Assembly (NCBI RefSeq): GCF_900129265.1 | Contig: NZ_FQVG01000001.1 | Location: 1-64,000 of the forward strand | DNA from: Caloramator proteoclasticus DSM 10124 | Lineage (GTDB): Bacteria > Bacillota > Clostridia > Clostridiales > Caloramatoraceae | Direction: 5' to 3' | Length of the DNA stretch: 64,000 nt | In this document: positions 1 to 7,519 of the stretch, one piece after another | How positions within the stretch are numbered: the first letter of the stretch is position 1 | Layout of the letters: the number at the start of each line of letters is the position of its first letter | Notes under the pieces: model-generated | What the model saw: the letters and a program-made list of their open reading frames with translations, nothing else | What the model was told of the DNA's origin: nothing | The model's database searches: none | Translations under genes and position numbers: made by a program

Positions 1-120
1 ATGAAAATAGCCTCAAGAATAGTAAGAAGTAGTCGCTACATAATATTTAAGCTTTGCAGTAGCTACGCATATAAAAATGATTTTTATGAGATTGTAGCAA
101 ATATTCACAAGTTAGAATGA
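1..120 (+). pseudogene. C-terminal tail of a DDE transposase (partial)
   Basis: An open frame runs from the window edge to a TGA at 118-120 and encodes about 39 residues. The pattern (KIASRIVRSSRY, then FKLCSSYAYKNDFYE, then NIHKL) resembles, from memory, the C-terminal end of IS1380/IS4-type DDE transposases found in Clostridia. The ATG at position 1 is then probably an internal methionine, and the rest of the gene lies left of the window. Whether the full transposase is intact cannot be seen. The neighbouring gene on the opposite strand is truncated, which suits an insertion-sequence end lying between about 121 and 271. Confidence 0.45.
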
Positions 121-271
121 AATTCTTTTATTATTGTTCTTTGATAAGTTCAAAAAGTAAAATTTTATACTATAGGTGAAATCTATTCTTCTTTAATGTA
201 AATATCTGTAATTTATGAAAATTTTATTCATATAACAATTATACTAAGATTTCTTATAAATATTTTTCAGT

Positions 272-430
272 TTAATTTTTGGTTGGTGAATAATTCAGGT
301 TTATATATTTTAGTGTATCTACCATTTCAAATTGGACATCATTATAATGTGTTTTAAAGTATTTTCCTATTGCCTCTGCAGCCTTTATGTGTCCACTTCC
401 TGCCGATACTGTCAAGCACAATATCTTCAT
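272..430 (-). pseudogene. N-terminal fragment of a UgtP/MGDG-synthase-like glycosyltransferase
   Basis: Reading leftward from the ATG at 430-428, 52 codons follow a good ribosome-binding site (GAGGTG). The first 47 or so residues match the start of processive diacylglycerol glucosyltransferases: MKILCLTVSAGSGHIKAAEA contains the family's nucleotide-sugar-site motif TVSAGxGH. The frame then stops after YSPTKN, whereas the family is about 370-400 residues long. The gene is therefore cut off after its first eighth, beside a transposase tail, and the rest is missing from the window. The promoter and start appear intact, so a short peptide could still be made, but no function is expected. Confidence 0.7.
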
Positions 431-483
431 AACTTCACCTCACTTAATTATATTATAAGCAATAAATCTTAAAAAATCCTTTT

Positions 484-498
484 ATTAACATAATGTTA
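484..498. promoter_or_regulatory. 15-nt palindrome upstream of ypeB
   Basis: TTAACATAATGTTAA is a perfect palindrome between the divergent truncated glycosyltransferase and ypeB. Its place suits an operator, but no regulator can be named. Confidence 0.3.
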
Positions 499-573
499 AC
501 AACAAATTAAATGTATAATTACAAGATAAATACAAAAAATAAATTTAGAAATTTTTGTGTAAAGGGTGGTAAT

Positions 574-1929
574 ATGTTTAATAAAAGGTCTTTTCTTGCA
601 ATAGTTGTTTCTATAATAATTGTTTTTACCACAACATTTGGAGTTCTAATGTATCTTGATAGGAGAGATTATAGAATATTTCTTGGGAATCAATACCAAA
701 AGGACTTATATGAAATAGTCTCAAATGTTGAATCTCTACAGGCAAGTTTATCTAAGGTTCCAGTTACTATGTCAGAAAAACAAGGGATAATTATTTTTAG
801 TGAGATTTGGAGGCAGGCGGGTGCAGCACAGGATAGATTAAACAGTCTTCCAATTTCCCACGAAGCCCTGTCCCAAACATCAAAATTTTTAGCCCAAGTT
901 GGGGACTTTTCCTATACACTCCTTAAAAGAAGCAGTAGTGGGCAGGGATTAAGTGAATCTGAGCTTAAAACATTAGAAAAGCTTAATGATTATGCAGGTT
1001 ATCTAAATGTTAAACTGCACGAACTGCAGCAGGAGGTTTCGGAGGGTAAATTAGACTGGACTGAAATCAAGCTTAAGGGAAAAGTATTATTTTCGCAGAA
1101 TTTGCAAAATCCAGTGGATGTAAAATTTGAAAATATATCCAAGGAGCTTCAACAATACCCAACTTTAATTTACGATGGCCCATTTTCAGAAAATGTACTC
1201 AATATAAAGCCAAAGATATTAGAACAGCCGAAGATAAGCATAGAAGAAGCAAAGAGGATAGTTAAGGATATACTTGGAAATGATAAGGTTCAATCTATAG
1301 ATACATATAGCAGTAAACAGGGAGGCAAAATACCAGTTTATCCCTTTAAGGTTACTATGAAGGGCAATAAGGATGCAACAGTTGATGTTGATGTAAGTCA
1401 AAACGGAGGCAAAATTGTATATCTTCTAAATACAAGAGAAATAAAAGGTTCAAAGCTTAATATGAAGCAGGCAATTGAAAGAGGAATGAAATATCTTGAA
1501 AATATAGGCTATAGAGATATGCTTCCAACTTACACATTAAAATATGATAATATTGCTCTAATAAATTATGTTTATGTTCAGGATAAGGTTGTTGTTTATC
1601 CGGACCAAATCAAGCTAAAGATTGCATTAGACAATGGAGAAATAATTGGTATAGAGGCACAGCACTTTTTAGTAGCCCATACCGAAAGAAGGATACCTAC
1701 TGCAAGGATTACACCACAGGAGGCAAAGGCGAATGTTAGTAAAAATTTAAACATAAAAAACATAAGATTGACAATAATACCAATGGAATCTTTAAAGGAA
1801 GTTTTATGTTATGAATTCTTTGGAGAATATAAAGGAGAAAAGTTCTTCATATACATAAATGCTCAGGATGGAACAGAAGAGAGGATACTGAAGTTAATAG
1901 ATACACCTAATGGTGAGCTTACCATATAG
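574..1929 (+). CDS. ypeB: spore germination protein YpeB
   Basis: The product has about 451 residues. YpeB is an inner-spore-membrane or cortex-associated protein that stabilises and localises the cortex-lytic enzyme SleB in Bacillus. It has a single N-terminal membrane anchor (about residues 5-27, FLAIVVSIIIVFTTTFGVLM), the characteristic LDRRDYRIFLGNQYQKDLYE segment, a helical N-terminal half and repeated PepSY-like segments in the C-terminal half. The ATG at 574 was preferred over an upstream ATG at 511 because it follows a GGTGGT ribosome-binding site and starts directly at the anchor. The usual sleB partner is not next to it: upstream lies transposon debris, and downstream an SASP gene. 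Expression is probably forespore-specific, inferred from the family. Confidence 0.9.
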   Translation: MFNKRSFLAIVVSIIIVFTTTFGVLMYLDRRDYRIFLGNQYQKDLYEIVSNVESLQASLSKVPVTMSEKQGIIIFSEIWRQAGAAQDRLNSLPISHEALSQTSKFLAQVGDFSYTLLKRSSSGQGLSESELKTLEKLNDYAGYLNVKLHELQQEVSEGKLDWTEIKLKGKVLFSQNLQNPVDVKFENISKELQQYPTLIYDGPFSENVLNIKPKILEQPKISIEEAKRIVKDILGNDKVQSIDTYSSKQGGKIPVYPFKVTMKGNKDATVDVDVSQNGGKIVYLLNTREIKGSKLNMKQAIERGMKYLENIGYRDMLPTYTLKYDNIALINYVYVQDKVVVYPDQIKLKIALDNGEIIGIEAQHFLVAHTERRIPTARITPQEAKANVSKNLNIKNIRLTIIPMESLKEVLCYEFFGEYKGEKFFIYINAQDGTEERILKLIDTPNGELTI

Positions 1930-1985
1930 TTTATAACATATAAAAATGTTTTGGGGGAAAATTAATATCAAAGGGGGGATTTAGT

Positions 1986-2171
1986 ATGTCAAGACATAGA
2001 AGTATTATGTCTGACGAACTAAAGTATGAGCTTGCAAAAGAGCTTGGGGTTTATGACATTGTTAAGGAAAAAGGCTGGGGCGATGTTCCATCAAGAGAGT
2101 GTGGAAACCTTGTAGCAGCAGCAATAAAATATGCAGAGAAGATGTATGAACAAAACCACAATCACAGCTAA
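1986..2171 (+). CDS. small acid-soluble spore protein, alpha/beta type
   Basis: A 61-residue protein that would coat and protect spore DNA. The alpha/beta SASP signatures are visible: LKYELAKELGVYD near the start (helix 1 and the GPR protease cleavage region) and WGDVPSRECGNLVAAAIKYAEK (helix 2). It resembles the divergent minor SspF-like group with MSRHRSIMSDE at the N terminus, rather than the major SspA/B proteins, and ends in a histidine- and asparagine-rich tail. A strong ribosome-binding site (AAGGGGGG) precedes the ATG. It follows ypeB by 56 nt and is probably co-expressed during sporulation. The hairpin at 2231-2309 lies just downstream. Confidence 0.88.
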   Translation: MSRHRSIMSDELKYELAKELGVYDIVKEKGWGDVPSRECGNLVAAAIKYAEKMYEQNHNHS

Positions 2172-2230
2172 TAAACGCAGAAGATAATTTGCAAATTTGA
2201 CATCAAGAGATGCTAAAGTGTATAAAAAGA

Positions 2231-2309
2231 GCCCCGTAGAAGGATTTCAAAGGCATTTATCACAAATTAAAAAGTGATTAAAAATGCCAAAAGAAATCCT
2301 TTACGGGGC
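2231..2309. repeat. core-less copy of the terminator-associated repeat family (long hairpin)
   Basis: A long imperfect hairpin. The outer arms (GCCCCGTAGAAGGATTTC against GAAATCCTTTACGGGGC) continue into an inner pair (GGCATTTATCAC against GTGATTAAAAATGCC). The arms closely match those of the full elements at 14564, 28785 and 46881 (for example AGCCCCAAGAAAGGATTTC at 46924), but the GC-rich core is absent. It sits where a terminator for the SASP gene is expected and may act as one. Between here and the next gene (2310-2496) only a promoter is evident. Confidence 0.7.
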
Positions 2310-2343
2310 AAATTTACATAAGAAAATATAATATTAATGTTTC

Positions 2344-2372
2344 TTGACTTATAATAGTACAAAATATAAAAT
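2344..2372 (+). promoter_or_regulatory. sigma-A promoter for the 2497-4739 operon
   Basis: TTGACT at 2344-2349 and TAAAAT at 2367-2372 are separated by 17 nt. It lies 125 nt upstream of the next start codon. The intervening leader holds a small AATAGG/CCTATT hairpin of unknown meaning. Confidence 0.6.
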
Positions 2373-2496
2373 GTCTATATAGTAAGACCTAAGCATATCA
2401 TTAAAATAATTAGGTAAACTTTCAAATTATTAATAGGTGTTGCCTATTTAATTGCTGAATAGGTAACCCGCCATATTATGATAAGGAGAGGATAAA

Positions 2497-3477
2497 ATGG
2501 CAAGAGCACTTGCGTTAATTTCAGGTGGATTAGATAGTGGACTTGCAGCAAAACTTGTAAAGGACCAAGGTGTAGAGGTTATTGGTATATGCTTCAAGTC
2601 TGCTTTTTTTGGTTGTGATAGAGCAGTAAAGATGTGTGAACAGATAGATATACCCCTTAAGGTTGTTGATTTTTCAGAAGAACATCTTGAAATGGTTAAA
2701 AATCCTAAACACGGATACGGAAAGAATATGAATCCTTGTATAGATTGCCACGCTATGATGTTAAACTATGCAGGAAAACTAATGAAGGAGCTTGAGGCAG
2801 ACTTTATAATAACAGGAGAAGTTTTAAACCAAAGACCTATGTCTCAAAATAGACAGGCACTTGATATAGTAAAGAAGGAATCAGGATATGAAGAATATAT
2901 ATTAAGACCACTATGTGCTAAAAATTTACCTGAGACTTGGATGGAGAAACAAGGACTTGTTGATAGAGAAAAATTACTTGATATATCAGGCAGAGGAAGA
3001 AAGGTTCAGATGGAGCTTGCAGAAAAGTGGAATATAAAGGAGTATCCATCACCAGCAGGAGGCTGTAAGTTAACAGATCCTGGTTTTTCTAAGAGGCTAA
3101 AGGACTTACTAACACATAATAAAGAGGCAAAGCCTCAAGATATAGATATATTAAACATAGGAAGACATTTTAGAATAAATGAAAATGTAAAAATAATTTC
3201 AACAAGAACACAGGATGAATTTAAAATGTTAAAGACAATGATAAAAGAAGGAGATTATATATTTGATACACTTGATGTAACAGGTTCAACTGTTGTTTTA
3301 AGAGGAAAACCAACTGAAGAAGATATAATACTTGCAGCAAGGATTGCAGCAAGGTACAGCAAAGCGAGGGAAGAAAAAAATGTTAGAGTTAAGTATAGAA
3401 TTTATAATGAAAATAAATATAATATATTAACGGTAGAACCTGCTTTGGATGATGAAATAGCAAAGTATATGGTGTAA
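2497..3477 (+). CDS. PP-loop ATP-pyrophosphatase, tRNA thiouridylase-like
   Basis: A 326-residue protein that begins with the PP-loop motif SGGLDSG (residues 9-15), as in MnmA and ThiI enzymes that adenylate a tRNA uridine before sulfur transfer. A CIDCH motif near residue 82 may supply catalytic or metal-binding cysteines, and PSPAGGCKLTDPGF follows near residue 190. The C-terminal 100 residues look like a separate small domain, of the kind found in clostridial and archaeal proteins annotated as ThiI-like or DUF814-like. The substrate is unknown; tRNA thiolation is inferred from the fold. It is first in an operon with murI (spacing 23 nt) and a DUF1934 gene. Confidence 0.65.
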   Translation: MARALALISGGLDSGLAAKLVKDQGVEVIGICFKSAFFGCDRAVKMCEQIDIPLKVVDFSEEHLEMVKNPKHGYGKNMNPCIDCHAMMLNYAGKLMKELEADFIITGEVLNQRPMSQNRQALDIVKKESGYEEYILRPLCAKNLPETWMEKQGLVDREKLLDISGRGRKVQMELAEKWNIKEYPSPAGGCKLTDPGFSKRLKDLLTHNKEAKPQDIDILNIGRHFRINENVKIISTRTQDEFKMLKTMIKEGDYIFDTLDVTGSTVVLRGKPTEEDIILAARIAARYSKAREEKNVRVKYRIYNENKYNILTVEPALDDEIAKYMV

Positions 3478-3500
3478 TAAAGTAAAAAGGTGGGAGAGAA

Positions 3501-4307
3501 TTGGATACAAGACCTATTGGTGTTTTTGATTCAGGGATTGGAGGGCTAACTGTAGTTAAAGAGATAATGAAGATACTTCCTTATGAGGATATTGTGTATT
3601 TTGGAGATACTGCAAGGGTTCCATATGGAAGTAAATCTAAGGAAACCATAACTAAATTTGCCAAACAAAATTCAAGATTTTTATTGAGTAAAGATGTTAA
3701 AGCAATAGTAATAGCCTGCAATACTGCATCTGCATTAGCCCTTGAGGAGTTAAATTCAGAATTTGATGTTCCAATAATAGGTGTTATAAAGCCTGGTGCA
3801 AGTGCAGCAGTTAGAGCAACTAAAACAGGTAGAGTAGGAATAATAGGTACAGAGGGTACAGTAAACAGCAGAGCCTATGAAAAGATGATAAGAAGGCTGT
3901 TTAAGGAAGTTGAAATTTATGCACTACCTTGTCCACTATTTGTTCCCCTTGTAGAGGAGGGATGGGCAGAAAAGGAAGTTTCCTATATGATAGCAAGAGA
4001 ATATTTAGAGCCCTTTAAGGAATTTGATGTGGATACACTTGTTTTAGGTTGTACCCACTATCCTATATTAACTAATGTTATAGGTAAAATAATGGGAGAT
4101 GGTGTAACTTTAATAAACCCTGCAGAGGAGACTGCAATTGAGCTAAAGAGCATTTTATTTGAAAATGGATTACAAAATACATCTAAAAGAAATGCTGAAT
4201 ATAGCTATTATGTAAGCGACAATCCTGATAAGTTTAAAAGAGTTGGTGGAAACTTCTTGAATAGGGAAATAGAAAATATTACAAAAATAGATATAGAAAA
4301 ATATTAA
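3501..4307 (+). CDS. murI: glutamate racemase
   Basis: A 268-residue enzyme that interconverts L- and D-glutamate for peptidoglycan. The family motifs are clear: IGVFDSGIGGLTV at the N terminus, GDTARVPYG, the first catalytic cysteine in ACNTASA (near residue 74) and the second in LGCTHYP (near 185). The start is a TTG at 3501, preceded by AAGGTGGGAGAG; no better ATG exists and the family N terminus begins here. It is the middle gene of a three-gene operon. Confidence 0.95.
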   Translation: MDTRPIGVFDSGIGGLTVVKEIMKILPYEDIVYFGDTARVPYGSKSKETITKFAKQNSRFLLSKDVKAIVIACNTASALALEELNSEFDVPIIGVIKPGASAAVRATKTGRVGIIGTEGTVNSRAYEKMIRRLFKEVEIYALPCPLFVPLVEEGWAEKEVSYMIAREYLEPFKEFDVDTLVLGCTHYPILTNVIGKIMGDGVTLINPAEETAIELKSILFENGLQNTSKRNAEYSYYVSDNPDKFKRVGGNFLNREIENITKIDIEKY

Positions 4308-4325
4308 AAAAGCGAGGATGAGAGT

Positions 4326-4739
4326 GTGGAGAATAAGCGTTTGATTTCTGTAAAGACAAAGCAATTGATTGATGGACAAGAAGAAACAATAGAACTTATT
4401 TCAGAAGGTATATATTATAAAGATAACGACAGTTATGTGGCAGAATATGATGAGTCTGAAATATCAGGAATGGAGGGTACAAGAACAACCCTAATTATAG
4501 GTCAAGACAGTTTAAATATAATAAGAAGAGGTACAACCACCTCTGAACTGAAATTTAAAAAGGGAGAAAAGCATACAGCCTTCTATTCAACTCCCTATGG
4601 TGCACTTGAAATAACAATATCAACAAATAAGGTTGATATTCAGGCAGATGATAGGGGTGCAAAGGTTGAGCTTGATTATAAAATGCAGGCAACAGGCCTT
4701 GATCCGATTATAAATCATTTAGAGTTAAAAATAAGGTAA
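4326..4739 (+). CDS. DUF1934 (YwiB-like) beta-barrel protein
   Basis: A 137-residue protein with a GTG start behind a GCGAGGATGAG ribosome-binding site. It matches the DUF1934/YwiB family, small calycin-like beta barrels common in Firmicutes. Recognisable elements are VKTKQLIDGQEETIEL at the start, a central SEISGMEGTRTTL, and the C-terminal LDYKMQATG segment that ends almost all family members. No enzyme activity is established for the family. It is the last gene of the murI operon, followed at once by a strong hairpin. Confidence 0.8.
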   Translation: MENKRLISVKTKQLIDGQEETIELISEGIYYKDNDSYVAEYDESEISGMEGTRTTLIIGQDSLNIIRRGTTTSELKFKKGEKHTAFYSTPYGALEITISTNKVDIQADDRGAKVELDYKMQATGLDPIINHLELKIR

Positions 4740-4770
4740 ACAAAAGGTGTTTAGCACCTTTTGTTTTTAT
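4739..4770. terminator. bidirectional Rho-independent terminator
   Basis: ACAAAAGGTG-TTTA-GCACCTTTTGT followed by a T run, between two convergent genes. Confidence 0.85.
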
Positions 4771-4771
4771 T

Positions 4772-6112
4772 TTAAAAGTATTTTTTTATCTTGTACTGCA
4801 GTGTTTGTCTTGGTATCTTTAGCATTTTGGCGGCAAGGCTTATATTATTGTTGCTCAAGCTTAACGCATCCTCAATCAACTTTTTTTCATATCTTTCTAT
4901 AGACTCCTCAAGAGAAATATTATTGCAGCCTTTTATCTGTTCAGGTAGGTCGTCCATTGTTATTGTATCATCGTCCTTTAGGTTTAATATTCTCTCTATA
5001 GTATGTTCAAGCTCCCTTACGTTTCCAGGCCAGCTGTAGTTAATTAAACAATCAAGAGCCTCATCTGTTATTTGTATTTTATCTTTTCCAAGTTTATTTT
5101 TATATTTATTTATAAAAAAGTTAATAAGAAGAGGTATATCAGTCCTTCTATCCTTAAGTTCTGGTATTTTTATTGATATTACATTTAGTCTATAATATAA
5201 ATCCCGCCTAATTAATCCTCTTTTTAAGCATTCTTCAGGGCTTATGTTGGTGGAGGCAATAAATCTAACATCAACCTTCTTTTCCTTTACATCTCCAACC
5301 CTTCTTACCAATCCATCCTGCAAAACTCTTAAAAGCTTTGCCTGAAGGGTGGGAGGCATAGAGTTTAGCTCATCAAGATAAAGAGTTCCTCCATCTGATA
5401 GTTCCAAAAGTCCAGGTCTATCCTCTGAGCCTGTAAAGCTTCCCCGCACAGTTCCAAATAGAATCCCCTCAAGAAGTGTTTCTGGCACAGCAGCACAGTT
5501 TTGAGCAATAAAGGGCCCATTTCTTCTTTTGCTGGCAGAATGTATAGCCTGCACAAAAAGTTCCTTACCCACGCCAGTCTCTCCATATATAAACACAGGA
5601 GAAGAAGAATTAGATGCCTTAATTGCTATATTTTTTATATAGAGCATCTCATTGCTCTCACCGATTATATCCATAAAGGTGTATAACCTTCTCTCTAAGC
5701 TTTTTCCATCCTTTTTAGTTATGAGTTCATTTTTTAGCTTCATTATTTCATCGGTCATTTTTTTTACGCTGGTTAAATCCCTTGAAATTTCAATAGCACC
5801 TATTATTTTTTCTCCATTTAAGACAGGAAGTGTTGTGTTTTGTGTTGTTATTTTTTCACCCTTGAAGTTAATGAAGGTTTGGATGTTGTCTTTGATTGGA
5901 GTTTTAGAATGAAGAACGTTAAGCAGTGTACTATTTCTCTGTGAAAGGGAAGGGTAAACCTCAAGGATGTGCCTCCCTAAAACTTCGTCTAAATTTATAT
6001 TATCAAGTTTTTGTGCCTTTTTATTGAGAAAAACAATCCTACCCCTATTATCTATAATTGTGATTCCATCCTCTAAATTATCGAAAATATCATATACATT
6101 TTTATCAAACAT
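4772..6112 (-). CDS. RocR-like sigma-54-dependent activator (PAS-AAA+-Fis HTH)
   Basis: A 446-residue enhancer-binding protein. Residues 8-115 form a PAS-type sensor (FDNLEDGITIIDNRGRIVFLN), 145-385 the AAA+ domain (Walker A GETGVGKE at about 177; Walker B LYLDELNSM), and the last 45 residues a Fis-type helix-turn-helix (NNISLAAKMLKIPRQTLQYKI). The sigma-54 contact loop reads GSFTGS (224-229) instead of GAFTGA; the key threonine is kept. The loop context (TVRGSFTGSEDRPGLLEL) is of the RocR/BkdR subtype that governs amino-acid catabolism. It is divergent from kdd, which has a sigma-54 promoter, so it most likely activates the lysine operon. The ligand is unknown; lysine or a pathway intermediate is a guess. 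Confidence 0.88.
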   Translation of the reverse strand: MFDKNVYDIFDNLEDGITIIDNRGRIVFLNKKAQKLDNINLDEVLGRHILEVYPSLSQRNSTLLNVLHSKTPIKDNIQTFINFKGEKITTQNTTLPVLNGEKIIGAIEISRDLTSVKKMTDEIMKLKNELITKKDGKSLERRLYTFMDIIGESNEMLYIKNIAIKASNSSSPVFIYGETGVGKELFVQAIHSASKRRNGPFIAQNCAAVPETLLEGILFGTVRGSFTGSEDRPGLLELSDGGTLYLDELNSMPPTLQAKLLRVLQDGLVRRVGDVKEKKVDVRFIASTNISPEECLKRGLIRRDLYYRLNVISIKIPELKDRRTDIPLLINFFINKYKNKLGKDKIQITDEALDCLINYSWPGNVRELEHTIERILNLKDDDTITMDDLPEQIKGCNNISLEESIERYEKKLIEDALSLSNNNISLAAKMLKIPRQTLQYKIKKYF

Positions 6113-6148
6113 ATACCTTTCCCCCTATTAGTGATTAAAAATCGGCAC

Positions 6149-6172
6149 AAAATGCAGAATTTTCTGCATTTT
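6149..6172. promoter_or_regulatory. palindrome between the activator and kdd (candidate activator site)
   Basis: AAAATGCAGA and TCTGCATTTT form a perfect inverted repeat with a 4-nt spacer (ATTT), 37 nt upstream of the activator start and about 245 nt upstream of the kdd -24 element. It is placed well for an upstream activator sequence or for autorepression. Other inverted pairs in this 355-nt gap are TGCTATG/CATAGCA (6226-6232 and 6265-6271) and TATGTATGA/TCATACATA (6240-6248 and 6313-6321). Confidence 0.5.
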
Positions 6173-6414
6173 TATTTTATCATACTTTTCTTTAATTTAC
6201 CATTGTTTATTTTAGTAAAAAATATTGCTATGAATTTTTATGTATGAAAAAAATGATAACAATGCATAGCATATTTTTGTAGCTAATTTAAAATATATAT
6301 GCCCAAAATTCATCATACATAGAAAAGATAATATAAAATGAAGTAAATTTTGCAATTGTTTTTAAAGAAAACATAGTAAATATAGTGGATAGTTAATATA
6401 AATATAATCTAAAT

Positions 6415-6432
6415 TTTGGCATAAACTTTGCA
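6415..6432 (+). promoter_or_regulatory. sigma-54 (-24/-12) promoter of the lysine operon
   Basis: TTGGCATAAACTTTGCAA, with GG and GC separated by exactly 10 nt as sigma-54 promoters require. Transcription should begin near 6443. The adjacent divergent gene encodes a sigma-54 activator. Confidence 0.85.
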
Positions 6433-6467
6433 AAATAAATTTTAAAATAAACATAGGGGGGATTTTT

Positions 6468-7502
6468 ATGAGAGGATGTCCATACGGAACACACAGAGTT
6501 ATAGAACCAAAGGGAGTTCTACCACAAACAGCGTTAAAAATTGACAATACAATGGAGATTTACGATAACGAAATATTAATTGACGTAAAGACACTAAATA
6601 TAGATTCTGCAAGCTTTACTCAAATAAAGGAGCAGGCAGGAGGAGATATTGAAAAGATAAAGGAGATAATGCTAAATATAGTGAAGGAGAGAGGAAAACA
6701 TCAAAACCCAGTAACAGGTTCAGGTGGAATGCTAATAGGTATTGTAGAGAAGATAGGAAAAGATTTAGAGGGAAAAATTGACCTTAAGGTTGGAGATAAA
6801 ATAGCAACATTGGTTTCACTATCATTAACTCCACTTAGAATAGACAAGATTTTAAATGTTAAAAAAGATATTGACCAAGTGGATATAGAAGGAAAGGCAA
6901 TCCTATTTGAAAGTGGTATATATGCAAAACTTCCTGATGATATGCCAGAGACATTAGCACTTGCAGCACTTGATGTTGCAGGAGCACCAGCCCAGACTGC
7001 AAAGCTTGTTAAACCAGGTGATTATGTTTTAATACTTGGTGCAGCAGGAAAGAGTGGACTTTTATGCTGTTATGAAGCTAAAAAGCGTGCAGGGGTAACT
7101 GGTAAGGTAATTGGTTTAGCAAGACCAGGAAAATCAGCAGAGAGATTAAAACAAACAAATCTTTGTGATGTAGTAATTGAAGGGGATGCAACACAGCCTG
7201 TTGAAGTCTTAAATAAGGTTCTTGAATGCACAGGTGGAAGGTATGTGGATATTGCAATTAACGTTGTAAACATACCAAATACAGAGATGTCAACAATTCT
7301 TCCAGTTAGGGACGATGGAATAGTTTATTTCTTCAGTATGGCAACAAGCTTTACAAGAGCAGCACTTGGAGCAGAAGGCGTAGGAAAGGACGTTAATATG
7401 ATAATAGGAAATGGATATACAAAGGGACACGCACAGATAACACTTGAGGTTTTGAGGGAGAGTAAGCTATTGAGAGAAATATTTGAAACTATTTATGTTT
7501 AA
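6468..7502 (+). CDS. kdd: L-erythro-3,5-diaminohexanoate dehydrogenase
   Basis: A 344-residue NAD-dependent dehydrogenase that deaminates 3,5-diaminohexanoate to 3-keto-5-aminohexanoate in anaerobic lysine fermentation. The N-terminal MRGCPYGTHRVIEPKGVLPQ is typical of the family, and a Rossmann-type VLILGAAGKSG motif lies near residue 185, in a medium-chain-dehydrogenase-like layout. The ATG follows AGGGGGG. It leads a six-gene run (kdd-kamA-kamB-kamC-kamD-kamE) with tight spacings, all downstream of the sigma-54 promoter at 6415. Functionally it acts after KamDE although its gene comes first. Confidence 0.93.
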   Translation: MRGCPYGTHRVIEPKGVLPQTALKIDNTMEIYDNEILIDVKTLNIDSASFTQIKEQAGGDIEKIKEIMLNIVKERGKHQNPVTGSGGMLIGIVEKIGKDLEGKIDLKVGDKIATLVSLSLTPLRIDKILNVKKDIDQVDIEGKAILFESGIYAKLPDDMPETLALAALDVAGAPAQTAKLVKPGDYVLILGAAGKSGLLCCYEAKKRAGVTGKVIGLARPGKSAERLKQTNLCDVVIEGDATQPVEVLNKVLECTGGRYVDIAINVVNIPNTEMSTILPVRDDGIVYFFSMATSFTRAALGAEGVGKDVNMIIGNGYTKGHAQITLEVLRESKLLREIFETIYV

Positions 7503-7519
7503 TTGTGAGGGGGATTTAA

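Noticed and set aside
6141-6165. Sigma-54-like CGGCAC...TGCAG at the activator palindrome
   Set aside because: GG and GC are only 8 nt apart, too short for a -24/-12 promoter.
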